Source: Faecalibacillus intestinalis (GTDB lineage Bacteria > Bacillota_I > Bacilli_A > Erysipelotrichales > Coprobacillaceae). From it: 64,000 nt of DNA. The notes under the pieces were generated by a model. The model did not search any database and was not told where the DNA came from. It saw nothing but the letters and a program-made list of their open reading frames with translations. Position 1 is the stretch's first letter. The number at the start of each line of letters is the position of its first letter. The stretch covers positions 1-64,000 of the forward strand of contig NZ_PYLQ01000004.1 of NCBI RefSeq assembly GCF_003024685.1, given 5' to 3'. The translations under genes and the position numbers were made by a program. Positions 52,215-60,737 of the stretch are shown here, piece by piece.

Positions 52215-53396
52215 CTATTTTAATAATTCTAATATAGATGAACCTATACCGTTATATTTAACATTGAAGTTATCGCAAATTGTAGAACCGATAATTCCAA
52301 AAGAATTACTATCATTTAATACTTTCATTTCATTAAATTGTTTTGAATAAATTATAAGTGGTACTTGTTCACGTGTATGATCTGTTCCTCTATATGTTGG
52401 ATCATTTCCATGATCAGCAGTAACCATTAATAAATCATCATTTTTTAATTCGTTTATTAATTCTCCTAATTGTACATCGAATTCTTCAATTGCTTTTCCA
52501 TAACCAGCAGCGTTTCTTCTATGCCCATAGACCGCATCGAAATCAACTAAGTTAATAAACGCTAAACCATTAAAATTGCCACTTGCTAATTCAATAGTTT
52601 TATTCATACCATCTTCATTACTTACTGTTTTAATTTTTCTTGTAATCCCTTGATCAACAAATATATCTGGTATTTTCCCTACACCTATAACATCTAATCC
52701 CGCATCTTTTAAAGAATCAAGCGCAGTTTTAGAAAATGGGGCTAATGCATAATCATGTCTATTAGATGTACGAGTAAAATGTCCTTCTTTTGTTCCTATA
52801 TATGGTCTAGCGATAACTCTACCAACCTTCCATTTATCATCCATAGCTATTTCTCTAGCAATTTGACATGCATGATATAATTCTTCTAATGGGATAATAT
52901 CTTCATTTGCAGCAATTTGAAAAACAGAATCGGCAGAAGTATAGACTATCCAATCCCCCGTTTTGATTTGATGTTCTCCATACATATCTAGAATTTTAGT
53001 ACCACTACATGCAATATTTCCTACACATTTTCTACCAGTTTTTTTCTCAAATAGGTCAATAAATTCTTTAGGAAAACCGGTATCTGTAAATGTAATAAAA
53101 GGTTTTTCTGTTTTAAGCCCCATCATTTCCCAATGTCCAGTCATTGTATCCTTACCATTCGATGCTTCATTTAATTTTAAAATATAAGCTTGTGGATTTT
53201 GTGTTTTGGCAACACCTTTAAAATCACCTAAATTACCAAATCCTAAATTTTGCAATGTTGGTATATTTAAACCATCACATATTGAACAAATATGACCAAC
53301 GGTATTTGCTCCAAAATCATTATATTTTTTTGCGTCTTTTGCATTTCCAATTCCCATTGAATCACAAACAATGAGAAAAATTCTATTAAATTTCAT
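52215..53396 (-). CDS. deoB: Phosphopentomutase
   Basis: The 393-residue alkaline-phosphatase-fold enzyme interconverts ribose 1- and 5-phosphate in nucleoside salvage. It has the metal and phosphoacceptor motifs IVCDSMGIGNAKDA, GKDTMTGHWEMMGL with the Thr nucleophile, and MVTADHGNDPTYRGTDHTREQVPL. It overlaps xerD by 11 bases. The order xerD-deoB matches Bacillus ripX-drm. Confidence 0.95.
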   Translation of the reverse strand: MKFNRIFLIVCDSMGIGNAKDAKKYNDFGANTVGHICSICDGLNIPTLQNLGFGNLGDFKGVAKTQNPQAYILKLNEASNGKDTMTGHWEMMGLKTEKPFITFTDTGFPKEFIDLFEKKTGRKCVGNIACSGTKILDMYGEHQIKTGDWIVYTSADSVFQIAANEDIIPLEELYHACQIAREIAMDDKWKVGRVIARPYIGTKEGHFTRTSNRHDYALAPFSKTALDSLKDAGLDVIGVGKIPDIFVDQGITRKIKTVSNEDGMNKTIELASGNFNGLAFINLVDFDAVYGHRRNAAGYGKAIEEFDVQLGELINELKNDDLLMVTADHGNDPTYRGTDHTREQVPLIIYSKQFNEMKVLNDSNSFGIIGSTICDNFNVKYNGIGSSILELLK

Positions 53397-54309
53397 GAAT
53401 ACTATCTCCTTTTTTTATTTTTGCTCTTAACTGATATTTATTATAATCATCAATAATTTTATTATTTGAAACATGAGTATAAATAGTGGTTGTTGAAATA
53501 TCACTATGCCCAAGTAATTCTTGAATAGAACGTAAATCAGCTCCATTTTCATACAAGTGAGTTGCAAATGTATGTCGAATAGTATGAGGCGACACTTTCT
53601 TTTTGATATTTGCATTTATACATGCTTTTTTTAGGATTTTATAAAAATACTCACTAGATATTTTATTTAAATGATTATTAAAAAACAAGTAATCATTATC
53701 TTTAAAATCTAATTTAGGATATCTAAAATCATAAATATAACATGATAAAATTTTACATACATAGTCATTTAAAGGCAAAAGCCTTTCTTTATCCCCTTTT
53801 CCAATTACATTTAAATATTTCATTTTTAAATTAAGTTGTGATAATTTTAAATTACACAATTCAGAAACTCTTATACCTGTCGCATATAATAGCTCTAGCA
53901 TAGCTCTCATTCTAGCATTTTTAAAATTATCCATTTCAATACTATCAAGTAATGTTTTTATTTCTTCCACATTTAAAACCTGTGGAAGTCTTTTCGTATT
54001 TTTTGGTAAATCAAAAGTCTCCATAAGATTTTTTTCAACAATTTCTTCTTTCATCAAAAATTTATAAAATGAGCGTAGTGAAACCATTTTTCGTGATAAA
54101 GAAGATGCTGCTAAAGATGTAAATTGTTGTAAATATTTTCTGATCATATCTTTATCAATTTGATTGATTAAAACAACTTGATTTTGTTTTTGAATATAGT
54201 TTATAAAATGTTCAAGATCTCGCATATAATTTTTTAATGTATTATCTGATACCTTTTTTTCTATTAATAAATATTGTTTATATTCGTTAAGTGCATCATA
54301 TATGTTCAT
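53386..54309 (-). CDS. xerD: Site-specific tyrosine recombinase XerD
   Basis: The 307-residue protein has a SAM-like N-terminal domain and the catalytic set: Arg in LLYATGIRVSELCNL, Lys in VIGKGDKERLLP, HTIRHTFATHLYENGADLRSIQELLGH and the Tyr in TTTIYTHV. It resolves chromosome dimers with XerC. The position before deoB and after spoIIM is syntenic with Bacillus, although fur is missing between them. Confidence 0.94.
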   Translation of the reverse strand: MNIYDALNEYKQYLLIEKKVSDNTLKNYMRDLEHFINYIQKQNQVVLINQIDKDMIRKYLQQFTSLAASSLSRKMVSLRSFYKFLMKEEIVEKNLMETFDLPKNTKRLPQVLNVEEIKTLLDSIEMDNFKNARMRAMLELLYATGIRVSELCNLKLSQLNLKMKYLNVIGKGDKERLLPLNDYVCKILSCYIYDFRYPKLDFKDNDYLFFNNHLNKISSEYFYKILKKACINANIKKKVSPHTIRHTFATHLYENGADLRSIQELLGHSDISTTTIYTHVSNNKIIDDYNKYQLRAKIKKGDSIHEI

Positions 54310-54356
54310 ATTACCACCATATTTATTATATCACGAATGATTATTGAAGAACAATT

Positions 54357-54896
54357 TTATATAAGGTAAATTTTTAACAGTGCAGATATGAATATTAAAA
54401 AACATATAATAATTAAGTAATTTAAAATATAATTAAATAAATATTTTAAACTGAAGTTATCTTTTTGTATGAAAGTTAATTTGAAACTTTGTATAGAAAG
54501 ATAAGTTGACATAAAAGACATCACATACGTAATTAAAATTTCAATAATCATTTGAGGTAATACAATAATAAAAATATTATGAAACGAAAGAAGTGATTGA
54601 TAATATTTAAAAATAAAAGAAATAATACATAAAATTCTATAAATGATTCCAATTGATATAACGGGAGCACCAATAAAACTTGTTGCTGAAACCATGATGA
54701 TTATTATGTACAAAAACGTACATAATAGATACGAATTTAGTTGATGTGTTTTAAAGAATATGAGATCAACCGAAATTTTATAAAGAGAATATTTATTTAA
54801 TGAAAAAAATATAATTGAAATAATTGTTGAATAAAGAAAATTTAAGAATAAATATTGATGCAAATACATATTTTTCTTTTGAATAAAAAAAGACAT
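54357..54896 (-). CDS. spoIIM: SpoIIM-like stage II sporulation membrane protein
   Basis: The 179-residue protein has five membrane helices. ATSFIGAPVISIGIIYR and the IVLPQMIIEILITYVMSF segment correspond to the GP and LPHGxxE signatures of the SpoIIM/DUF95 family, though with substitutions. SpoIIM forms the DMP complex with SpoIID and SpoIIP that drives engulfment. Position just before xerD matches spoIIM in Bacillus. The second of two ATG codons (54896) has a seven-base spacing from AGGAGG. Its start lies within the hairpin at 54891-54930. Confidence 0.68.
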   Translation of the reverse strand: MSFFIQKKNMYLHQYLFLNFLYSTIISIIFFSLNKYSLYKISVDLIFFKTHQLNSYLLCTFLYIIIIMVSATSFIGAPVISIGIIYRILCIISFIFKYYQSLLSFHNIFIIVLPQMIIEILITYVMSFMSTYLSIQSFKLTFIQKDNFSLKYLFNYILNYLIIICFLIFISALLKIYLI

Positions 54897-54930
54897 CATA
54901 TCTCCTCCTATAGCATAGGATATGATGTCT
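54891..54930 (-). terminator. dinB terminator hairpin overlapping the spoIIM start
   Basis: AGACATCATATC (54891-54902) pairs perfectly with GATATGATGTCT (54919-54930). On the minus strand the hairpin follows dinB and ends in TTTTTTTATT, which is also spoIIM coding sequence. AGGAGG is in the loop, and both ATG codons are in the second arm. The plus strand also continues into a T run. Confidence 0.82.
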
Positions 54931-54944
54931 TCTTTTTTTTATGA

Positions 54945-56141
54945 TTATTCTTTTCTGTACTTATTTTTTGATTTATTTAATAAAGCAGAAGCCGTTGTCA
55001 AATGATATTTATTCTCACTATTAATTTTATTGATTACAGCCTCTGTTGTTTTTATTTTATTTTTCTCAATATTTTTGTCAAATAGACTTACTTGTTTTTT
55101 ATAACTGCTTCGATTGATAACATTATTTAACGAAACTCCAATAAGTCTAAGAGGTTTTCCACTATAATTTTTATCAAATAAGTATTTTGCAGTAGAAAGT
55201 ATTATCTCATATTCATTGATATAATCAATTAAAGGAGTTTGTCGAGTAACTGACTCAAATCGAGAATACTTAATCGTAATACTGATCGAATTGCCAATCA
55301 AATTTCTTTTTTTTGCTCTAAATGAAACTTTAGAACATAATATACGTAAAGTTTCATAAATAGTCTCTATATCATTTGTATCGTATTGTAAGGTTGTTGA
55401 ATTACCTACAGATTTTAATTCGTTTTTTTCAGTATTAACTTTAGAAATATCTATTCCATTGGCTTTTCTATATAATAGAAGTGCATTTTTCCCAATAATC
55501 TGACGTAATTTATTATAGTTATCATAATTAGCTACATCTCCAATAGTTAAAATACCCATTTCTTTGAGTTTAGGTGCAGTTTTTTTACCGATTCCAAACA
55601 TTTCAGAAACATCAAGGGGCCAAAGTAATTGTTTATAATTAGATTTATTTAAAATGGTAATACCCATTGGTTTTTTCATATCACTAGCCATTTTAGCCAT
55701 AAATTTATTAGGAGCAATTCCAATAGAACATTTTAATTTTAATGTATTTAAAACATCATTTTGAATGATTTTTGCAAGTTTGTAAGGATGAATATTATGT
55801 TCGATAATGTAATTAGAAAAATCAACATAACATTCATCAATACTTGCTATTTCTAACAAAGGACTATATGTTGAAATCAATTCAAAAAATTGACTTGATA
55901 AACGTCTATATAAATCAAAATTTACGGGTTTTATGATTAAATTTTTACATAATTGTTTAGCTTGAAATAATGGCATTGCAGAATGGATTCCATATTTTCT
56001 TGCTTCATATGAAGCAGTAGAAACAATCGCACGCCTATTATTTCCAGATATTACTAAAGGTTTTCCTTCCAAAGAAGAATCATTTGCCATTTCAGCACTT
56101 GCATAAAATGCATTTAAATCTATATGAAATATAATTTGCAT
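54945..56141 (-). CDS. dinB: DNA polymerase IV (Y family)
   Basis: The 398-residue polymerase has IFHIDLNAFYASAEM, VVISGN with the YEARKYGIHSAMP segment, SIDECYVDFS for the two catalytic acids, and the little-finger domain to about residue 350. It copies damaged DNA with low fidelity. The ATG at 56141 is used; the upstream GTG overlaps the GGGAGTGAG ribosome site. No beta-clamp QLxLF-type motif is certain, but QVSLFD near residue 362 fits one. Confidence 0.93.
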   Translation of the reverse strand: MQIIFHIDLNAFYASAEMANDSSLEGKPLVISGNNRRAIVSTASYEARKYGIHSAMPLFQAKQLCKNLIIKPVNFDLYRRLSSQFFELISTYSPLLEIASIDECYVDFSNYIIEHNIHPYKLAKIIQNDVLNTLKLKCSIGIAPNKFMAKMASDMKKPMGITILNKSNYKQLLWPLDVSEMFGIGKKTAPKLKEMGILTIGDVANYDNYNKLRQIIGKNALLLYRKANGIDISKVNTEKNELKSVGNSTTLQYDTNDIETIYETLRILCSKVSFRAKKRNLIGNSISITIKYSRFESVTRQTPLIDYINEYEIILSTAKYLFDKNYSGKPLRLIGVSLNNVINRSSYKKQVSLFDKNIEKNKIKTTEAVINKINSENKYHLTTASALLNKSKNKYRKE

Positions 56142-56182
56142 ATAGCAACTCACTCCCTTAGCAACATTGTAACATATTTTAA

Positions 56183-56986
56183 TTATAAATAGTGCCCTTT
56201 ATTTGCTAATGCTGTTTTATGTGCTAATCTCAATTTATCGGCAATCATTGCAATAAATTCAGAATTTGTTGGTTTAGATTTGGAAGCAGATACTGTGTAT
56301 CCAAAGATATCATCAATGGCCTCAGTATTTCCTCTATTCCATGCAACTTCGATTGCATGTCGGATAGCTCTTTCTACTCTTGAAGAAGTGGTATTATAAT
56401 TTCTTGCAATTTCTGGATATAGTACTTTCGTTACTTGACCTAAAATATCAATATTATCATATGTTTTCATAATTGCTGTTCTTAAATACATATATCCTTT
56501 TATATGAGCAGGAATACCCACTTCATGTAAAATTTCTGTGATTTCATTTTCGATTTTAACTTTTTGAATTTTTTCAGTTTCATTAACATGAGTCTCATTG
56601 ATTTTTATCTCATCTGAAAAAACACGTTTAATAACATCCATAAAATAATTAAAATCAAAAGGAATTTTAAAACAATAGCTTACATTTAATTTTTCTAGTG
56701 CATTACTTATCAATGGACTAGTAAAACTTGTAATACATACAACTTTTTGATAAGCATTTTTGTTGACTTCATTCACTTTCTCTAATACTCCGACACCATC
56801 AATATCAGTGAGCATCAGATCAATAACTAATAAATCACAATTGTTTGTTTTAAAAAAAGTAATTGCATCGCCTGCACTATTAGCAGTACCTACAATTTGA
56901 TAATTGGAAAATTTTTCAAATTGTTGTGCTATACCTTCTAACAGTTCATGATTTTCCACAATAATAAAGATTTTCTTTTTTTCCAT
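56183..56986 (-). CDS. spo0A: Sporulation master regulator Spo0A
   Basis: The 267-residue response regulator has a receiver (1-125) and the diagnostic Spo0A effector domain, with [31 protein letters not shown] and [28 protein letters not shown]. Asp56 is kept as phosphoacceptor, as are the switch Thr and the Lys in FKIPF. Residues 10-11, Asp-Asp in Bacillus, are Val-Glu here. The ATG at 56986 follows GGGAGGTAATT. It is the downstream neighbour of spoIVB, as in nearly all spore formers, behind a terminator and an 0A box. Confidence 0.95.
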   Translation of the reverse strand: MEKKKIFIIVENHELLEGIAQQFEKFSNYQIVGTANSAGDAITFFKTNNCDLLVIDLMLTDIDGVGVLEKVNEVNKNAYQKVVCITSFTSPLISNALEKLNVSYCFKIPFDFNYFMDVIKRVFSDEIKINETHVNETEKIQKVKIENEITEILHEVGIPAHIKGYMYLRTAIMKTYDNIDILGQVTKVLYPEIARNYNTTSSRVERAIRHAIEVAWNRGNTEAIDDIFGYTVSASKSKPTNSEFIAMIADKLRLAHKTALANKGHYL

Positions 56987-57016
56987 AATTACCTCCCATC
57001 CACTACCAACAACCAT

Positions 57017-57022
57017 ATTATA
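57017..57022 (-). promoter_or_regulatory. Probable sigma-A -10 element of spo0A
   Basis: TATAAT on the minus strand lies about 30 bases before the ATG. TAAACA is 17 bases upstream of it. I found no clear sigma-H promoter in the 260-base gap. Confidence 0.45.
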
Positions 57023-57142
57023 TAAAGTATTCTAATTTATGTTTAGATTTTAGATAAAAAATAACATAAATTTATAAATTTAATAACTAATATTTAGCAT
57101 TTTTAAAAATATATCTACATTTTTCTTGAATATTTTTTATTA

Positions 57143-57151
57143 TTTGTCGAA
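57143..57151 (+). promoter_or_regulatory. Perfect 0A box upstream of spo0A
   Basis: TTTGTCGAA matches the Spo0A box exactly. It lies about 155 bases upstream of the spo0A start, in the gap after the spoIVB terminator, so autoregulation is likely. The rest of the gap (56987-57225) is AT-rich, with no further feature I can support. Confidence 0.65.
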
Positions 57152-57224
57152 TTTTAGAAAAATAAGAAATAAAAATTATTACATGTTTTGTTAAAAATAA
57201 GATAAAATTAGTATTATTTTTTAT

Positions 57225-57251
57225 AAAAGCCATGTCAAAAACATGGCTTTT
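57225..57251 (-). terminator. Terminator of spoIVB
   Basis: AAAAGCCATGT pairs with ACATGGCTTTT around a five-base loop. It begins at the spoIVB stop codon. Confidence 0.75.
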
Positions 57252-58218
57252 ATTCATTATCTATCATCCATTGTATATACATGCCATACCCTTCCAATAT
57301 TTCTGATTTACTTGCATGTGTAACACAACCTATTAATTTGTTATTTTGAATGATCGGAGAACCACTCATACCTTGAATAATACCATGACATTGTTCTATG
57401 ATTTTTTGATCTGTAACAATAAATTTTATTCCTTTTTCCATAGGTTTATCTTGTTTTAATAGATCAGTAATTTTTATCTTACATTTTTCTACATTATTTT
57501 CATTTAAAACCGTAAGAAAATAGGCATCTCCTAATTTAACTTCATCTATGGTAGCAGTTTTATAAACATTTTTATTTGGAAGATTATTAATTTTCCCATA
57601 AACGCCAAAATTATTATTTTTTTCTATCTCACCTATAGATTGATTATCAATATTACCAATTTTTTGACCTATATTGTATGACTCGGTTTTCTTTATACCT
57701 TTTATGGAAGCAGAATACAGTGAACCATCACTTATATCAAGATCATCATCAACCATATTGTGCCCTAAACAAGCAAATTTTCCTGTATTTAATTGATAAT
57801 AGGTAACAGTTCCTATTCCTTTAGCACAATCTTTTACATATAACCCTGTACTAAATTCAGCATTATTTTTATAAATTTTCATAGTTTTATGATAAATATT
57901 CGATGCCCTTTTTATTGTGAATTCTAAATTACTTGTATTGCAATTTTTTATAATATTTGTTAAATCATCAATTGTTTTAACATTTTTCTTATCAACACTG
58001 GTAATAATATCATTAATTTCAAAATAATTAGATGGATCAATAATTTCATTGTCAACTTTTATTTTATAGAAACCAGTAATGCAAACACCATCATAATTTA
58101 ATATTATTCCAACAGATTCTCCTCCAATTAAAACATCAATTGCATTAATAGGTACTATCATTAATATAATAGATAGACAACAGGTATAGAAGGATATTTT
58201 AAGCTTTTTAAAAAGCAT
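57250..58218 (-). CDS. spoIVB: SpoIVB signalling serine peptidase
   Basis: The 322-residue protein has an N-terminal membrane anchor (about 8-27), a PDZ domain (about 30-120) and the SpoIVB peptidase domain. The catalytic set is visible: His in FACLGHNMVD, Asp in FIVTDQKII and Ser in GIIQGMSGSPII. It ends in GYGMYIQWM. It is made in the forespore and triggers SpoIVFB to activate pro-SigK, so it connects with sigK at 36.6 kb. AGGAGG precedes the ATG by five bases, within a long hairpin. Confidence 0.94.
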   Translation of the reverse strand: MLFKKLKISFYTCCLSIILMIVPINAIDVLIGGESVGIILNYDGVCITGFYKIKVDNEIIDPSNYFEINDIITSVDKKNVKTIDDLTNIIKNCNTSNLEFTIKRASNIYHKTMKIYKNNAEFSTGLYVKDCAKGIGTVTYYQLNTGKFACLGHNMVDDDLDISDGSLYSASIKGIKKTESYNIGQKIGNIDNQSIGEIEKNNNFGVYGKINNLPNKNVYKTATIDEVKLGDAYFLTVLNENNVEKCKIKITDLLKQDKPMEKGIKFIVTDQKIIEQCHGIIQGMSGSPIIQNNKLIGCVTHASKSEILEGYGMYIQWMIDNE

Positions 58219-58270
58219 AGATACCTCCTGTAGCTTTTTTTGCTACAACATATTTTGGTATCTATGCTTT
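58212..58270 (-). terminator. Compound hairpin covering the recN-spoIVB junction and spoIVB start
   Basis: AAAGCATAGATACC (58212-58225) pairs perfectly with GGTATCTATGCTTT (58257-58270). Inside is a second hairpin, TGTAGC/GCTACA with seven A bases in the minus-strand loop. The spoIVB ATG (58218) is in the outer arm, and AGGAGG straddles its edge. The left arm starts five bases after the recN stop, and TTTTT follows the stem. Confidence 0.82.
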
Positions 58271-58274
58271 AATT

Positions 58275-59921
58275 TTATACACTTATTTCTTTCAATTTTT
58301 TTGCATGGTCTATAGATTGTTGTGTAATTTCTTTACCAGAAATCATTTTGGCTAATTCATAAACACTTTCTTTTTCATTAAGCAATCTTACATGTACTTT
58401 ACTTGTGTTATCCATTTGCTCTTTTTCAATAAACAAATGGTTATTAGCAAAACATGCGACTTGAGCTAAATGTGTAATACAAATAACTTGTTGTTTTTTT
58501 GAGATTTTTTTCATAACGTGCCCAATGCTTTCAGCAACTTTACCGCTGACTCCTGTATCTGCTTCATCAAAGATGATTGTACCGCCATCTTTTGAATTTT
58601 GTGAAACAGCTTTAATTGCTAGCATAATACGTGATAATTCTCCACCCGAAGCAATTTTTTGAAGTGGTTGAAGTGGTTGACCACTATTTGTTGAAACAAC
58701 AATTTTAACATTATCTATTCCGTTATCATTAAAATCATTAATTTGAAAATCAAATTTAAATTGAACTTGTTGAAGATACATTTGATTTAAAATATATTTT
58801 ACTTCTTTTTCTAATTCTAATGCTTTATTTTTTCTTAAAATAGAAATTTTTTTAGCATAGTAAATTAATTGATTCTCTGTTTCTTTAAGTTTTAAATTGA
58901 TATTTTCAATCATTTGATCTCTATTTTTGAATAATTTTATTTTTTCTATTAAACTATTTTTAAAATCAATAATAGCATCAATTGTTTGGCCATATTTACG
59001 TTTAAGCTTGTTTAATTTGAAAAAGGTATCTTGCACTTCATTATAACGTTCTTCACTAAAGTATGATTGAGAAAATTGATCATAAATATCTTGATTTATA
59101 CCATCTACTGTATAATAAAGATCATATAGTTGATCATAATTGTGCTTAATATCATCAATTTCGAGATATGAAAGTTCGTTTAAACTTTGTTTGAAGAGAT
59201 CCATTATTCCTTTTGAAGAATCCATTAATGCTTTATAGTTTTTAATATGTTGAGAATTTTTTTCATAATTTAATAGATTATTTCTCTCTTTTAAAAACTC
59301 TTCTTCATCAAAATTTTCTAAATCTAATTCTTCTATTTCTTCTAATTGAGCTAAATAAAAATCTAATTGTTCATCAGTTAATTCTTCTTTTGTTAAAGAA
59401 AGGTATTTTTGATTTAGATTTTTATACGTTTGATAAAGAGTAAGATATTCTTTTTTTAAATCAATTAATTCATTTCCAATAAAATTATCTAATAGCTTTA
59501 AATGATAGGATTCATTAAATAATTGATGTGTTTCAAATTGAGAATGTATGTCTACAATTTGTGACATTATTTTTTTTAATAATAATTGACTAGAATTACG
59601 ATAATTAATTTTGATTGCTGATTTACCATCGTGATTAATTTTTTTTGAAATAACAAGATGCTCATCAATGGGAAAATTATTATCCAATAAAATTTTATCT
59701 ATTTCTTTATTAGAAGAAAAAACACCTTCAATAAATGCATAATCAGCCCCATTTTTTACAAATGATGGTTGACTACGTTGACCTATCAATTGACCAATAG
59801 CATCAATGATAATTGATTTCCCTGCACCTGTTTCTCCAGTTAACACTGTCATTCCTGATTGAAAGTCTATTTGAACTTGATCAATGATTGCAAAATTTTC
59901 TATATATAAACTTTCTATCAT
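58275..59921 (-). CDS. recN: DNA repair protein RecN
   Basis: The 548-residue SMC-like protein has the Walker A LTGETGAGKSIIIDAI, a long coiled-coil middle (about 150-370), the signature IASGGELSRIMLAIK and Walker B TIIFDEADTGVSG. It acts early in double-strand break repair. The ATG at 59921 follows GGGTGAT. In Bacillus argR/ahrC lies between tlyA and recN; here the gap is 15 bases and the repressor gene is missing. Confidence 0.95.
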   Translation of the reverse strand: MIESLYIENFAIIDQVQIDFQSGMTVLTGETGAGKSIIIDAIGQLIGQRSQPSFVKNGADYAFIEGVFSSNKEIDKILLDNNFPIDEHLVISKKINHDGKSAIKINYRNSSQLLLKKIMSQIVDIHSQFETHQLFNESYHLKLLDNFIGNELIDLKKEYLTLYQTYKNLNQKYLSLTKEELTDEQLDFYLAQLEEIEELDLENFDEEEFLKERNNLLNYEKNSQHIKNYKALMDSSKGIMDLFKQSLNELSYLEIDDIKHNYDQLYDLYYTVDGINQDIYDQFSQSYFSEERYNEVQDTFFKLNKLKRKYGQTIDAIIDFKNSLIEKIKLFKNRDQMIENINLKLKETENQLIYYAKKISILRKNKALELEKEVKYILNQMYLQQVQFKFDFQINDFNDNGIDNVKIVVSTNSGQPLQPLQKIASGGELSRIMLAIKAVSQNSKDGGTIIFDEADTGVSGKVAESIGHVMKKISKKQQVICITHLAQVACFANNHLFIEKEQMDNTSKVHVRLLNEKESVYELAKMISGKEITQQSIDHAKKLKEISV

Positions 59922-59936
59922 AGTATCACCCATCCT

Positions 59937-60737
59937 TTATCCTTTAAAACAAATATGTGCTTCATTTACAACATTTTCAATATCAATAGGATTATTTACT
60001 CCACCAACTTTAAAATGAGCTAAAAACTCAATATTACCTTCTCCACCGGTAATTGGAGAAAAAGACAATGCTTGTAAGCTCAAATGACATTCATTTGCAT
60101 ACGTAATGACATTTTCGATAACCTTTAAATGTGTTTTAGGGTCTTTTACAATTCCCTTTTTCCCAACTTCATCTTTTCCTGCTTCAAATTGAGGCTTGAT
60201 CAACGCTACAATATCATCATTTTCGTTTAATATATCTTTAAGAGGGATAAAAATATGTTTCAAAGAAATAAAAGAAACATCAATCGTTGCAATATTAGGT
60301 ATCCCATTTTCAAACAAATCACGGTTAGCATATCTAAAATTCGTTTTTTCTTTAACAATAACTCGTGGATCATTTCTTAATTTCCAAACAAGTTGATTCG
60401 TACCTACATCTACAGCATAAACACATTGTGCACCATTTTGAAGAGCACAATCTGTAAATCCTCCTGTTGAAGAACCAATATCAACCATAACACGATTTTG
60501 CATTGAAATATCAAATATTTTTAGTGCTTTTTCTAATTTTAAACCGCCTCTAGAAACATAGGGCATAACCGTTCCCTTTACAAAAAGCTCCATATCTACA
60601 GGGACTTTTGTACCAGGTTTATCAATAATTTCATGATCATTATGAACTATTCCAGCCATAATAGCACGTTTTGCTTTTTCACGCGAGTCAAAGAATCCTT
60701 GTTCTACTAGTAATACATCAATTCTCTTTTTTTCCAT
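59937..60737 (-). CDS. tlyA: TlyA-family 2'-O-methyltransferase
   Basis: The 266-residue protein has an S4 RNA-binding domain (RIDVLLVEQGFFDSREKAKRAIM) followed by an FtsJ-like methyltransferase with VDIGSSTGGFTDCALQNGA and the KDEK-type residues in the SFISL and KPQFE segments. Relatives methylate 16S and 23S rRNA and affect capreomycin sensitivity; the haemolysin label is historical. It overlaps dxs by 20 bases. Confidence 0.93.
   Translation of the reverse strand: MEKKRIDVLLVEQGFFDSREKAKRAIMAGIVHNDHEIIDKPGTKVPVDMELFVKGTVMPYVSRGGLKLEKALKIFDISMQNRVMVDIGSSTGGFTDCALQNGAQCVYAVDVGTNQLVWKLRNDPRVIVKEKTNFRYANRDLFENGIPNIATIDVSFISLKHIFIPLKDILNENDDIVALIKPQFEAGKDEVGKKGIVKDPKTHLKVIENVITYANECHLSLQALSFSPITGGEGNIEFLAHFKVGGVNNPIDIENVVNEAHICFKG

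Noticed and set aside
56987-57224. Sigma-H promoter of spo0A
   Set aside because: I expected one from Bacillus, but no AGGA-type -35 with a correctly spaced GAAT was found.
60196-60396. Plus-strand frame within tlyA
   Set aside because: It is antisense to a well supported gene and has no ribosome site.
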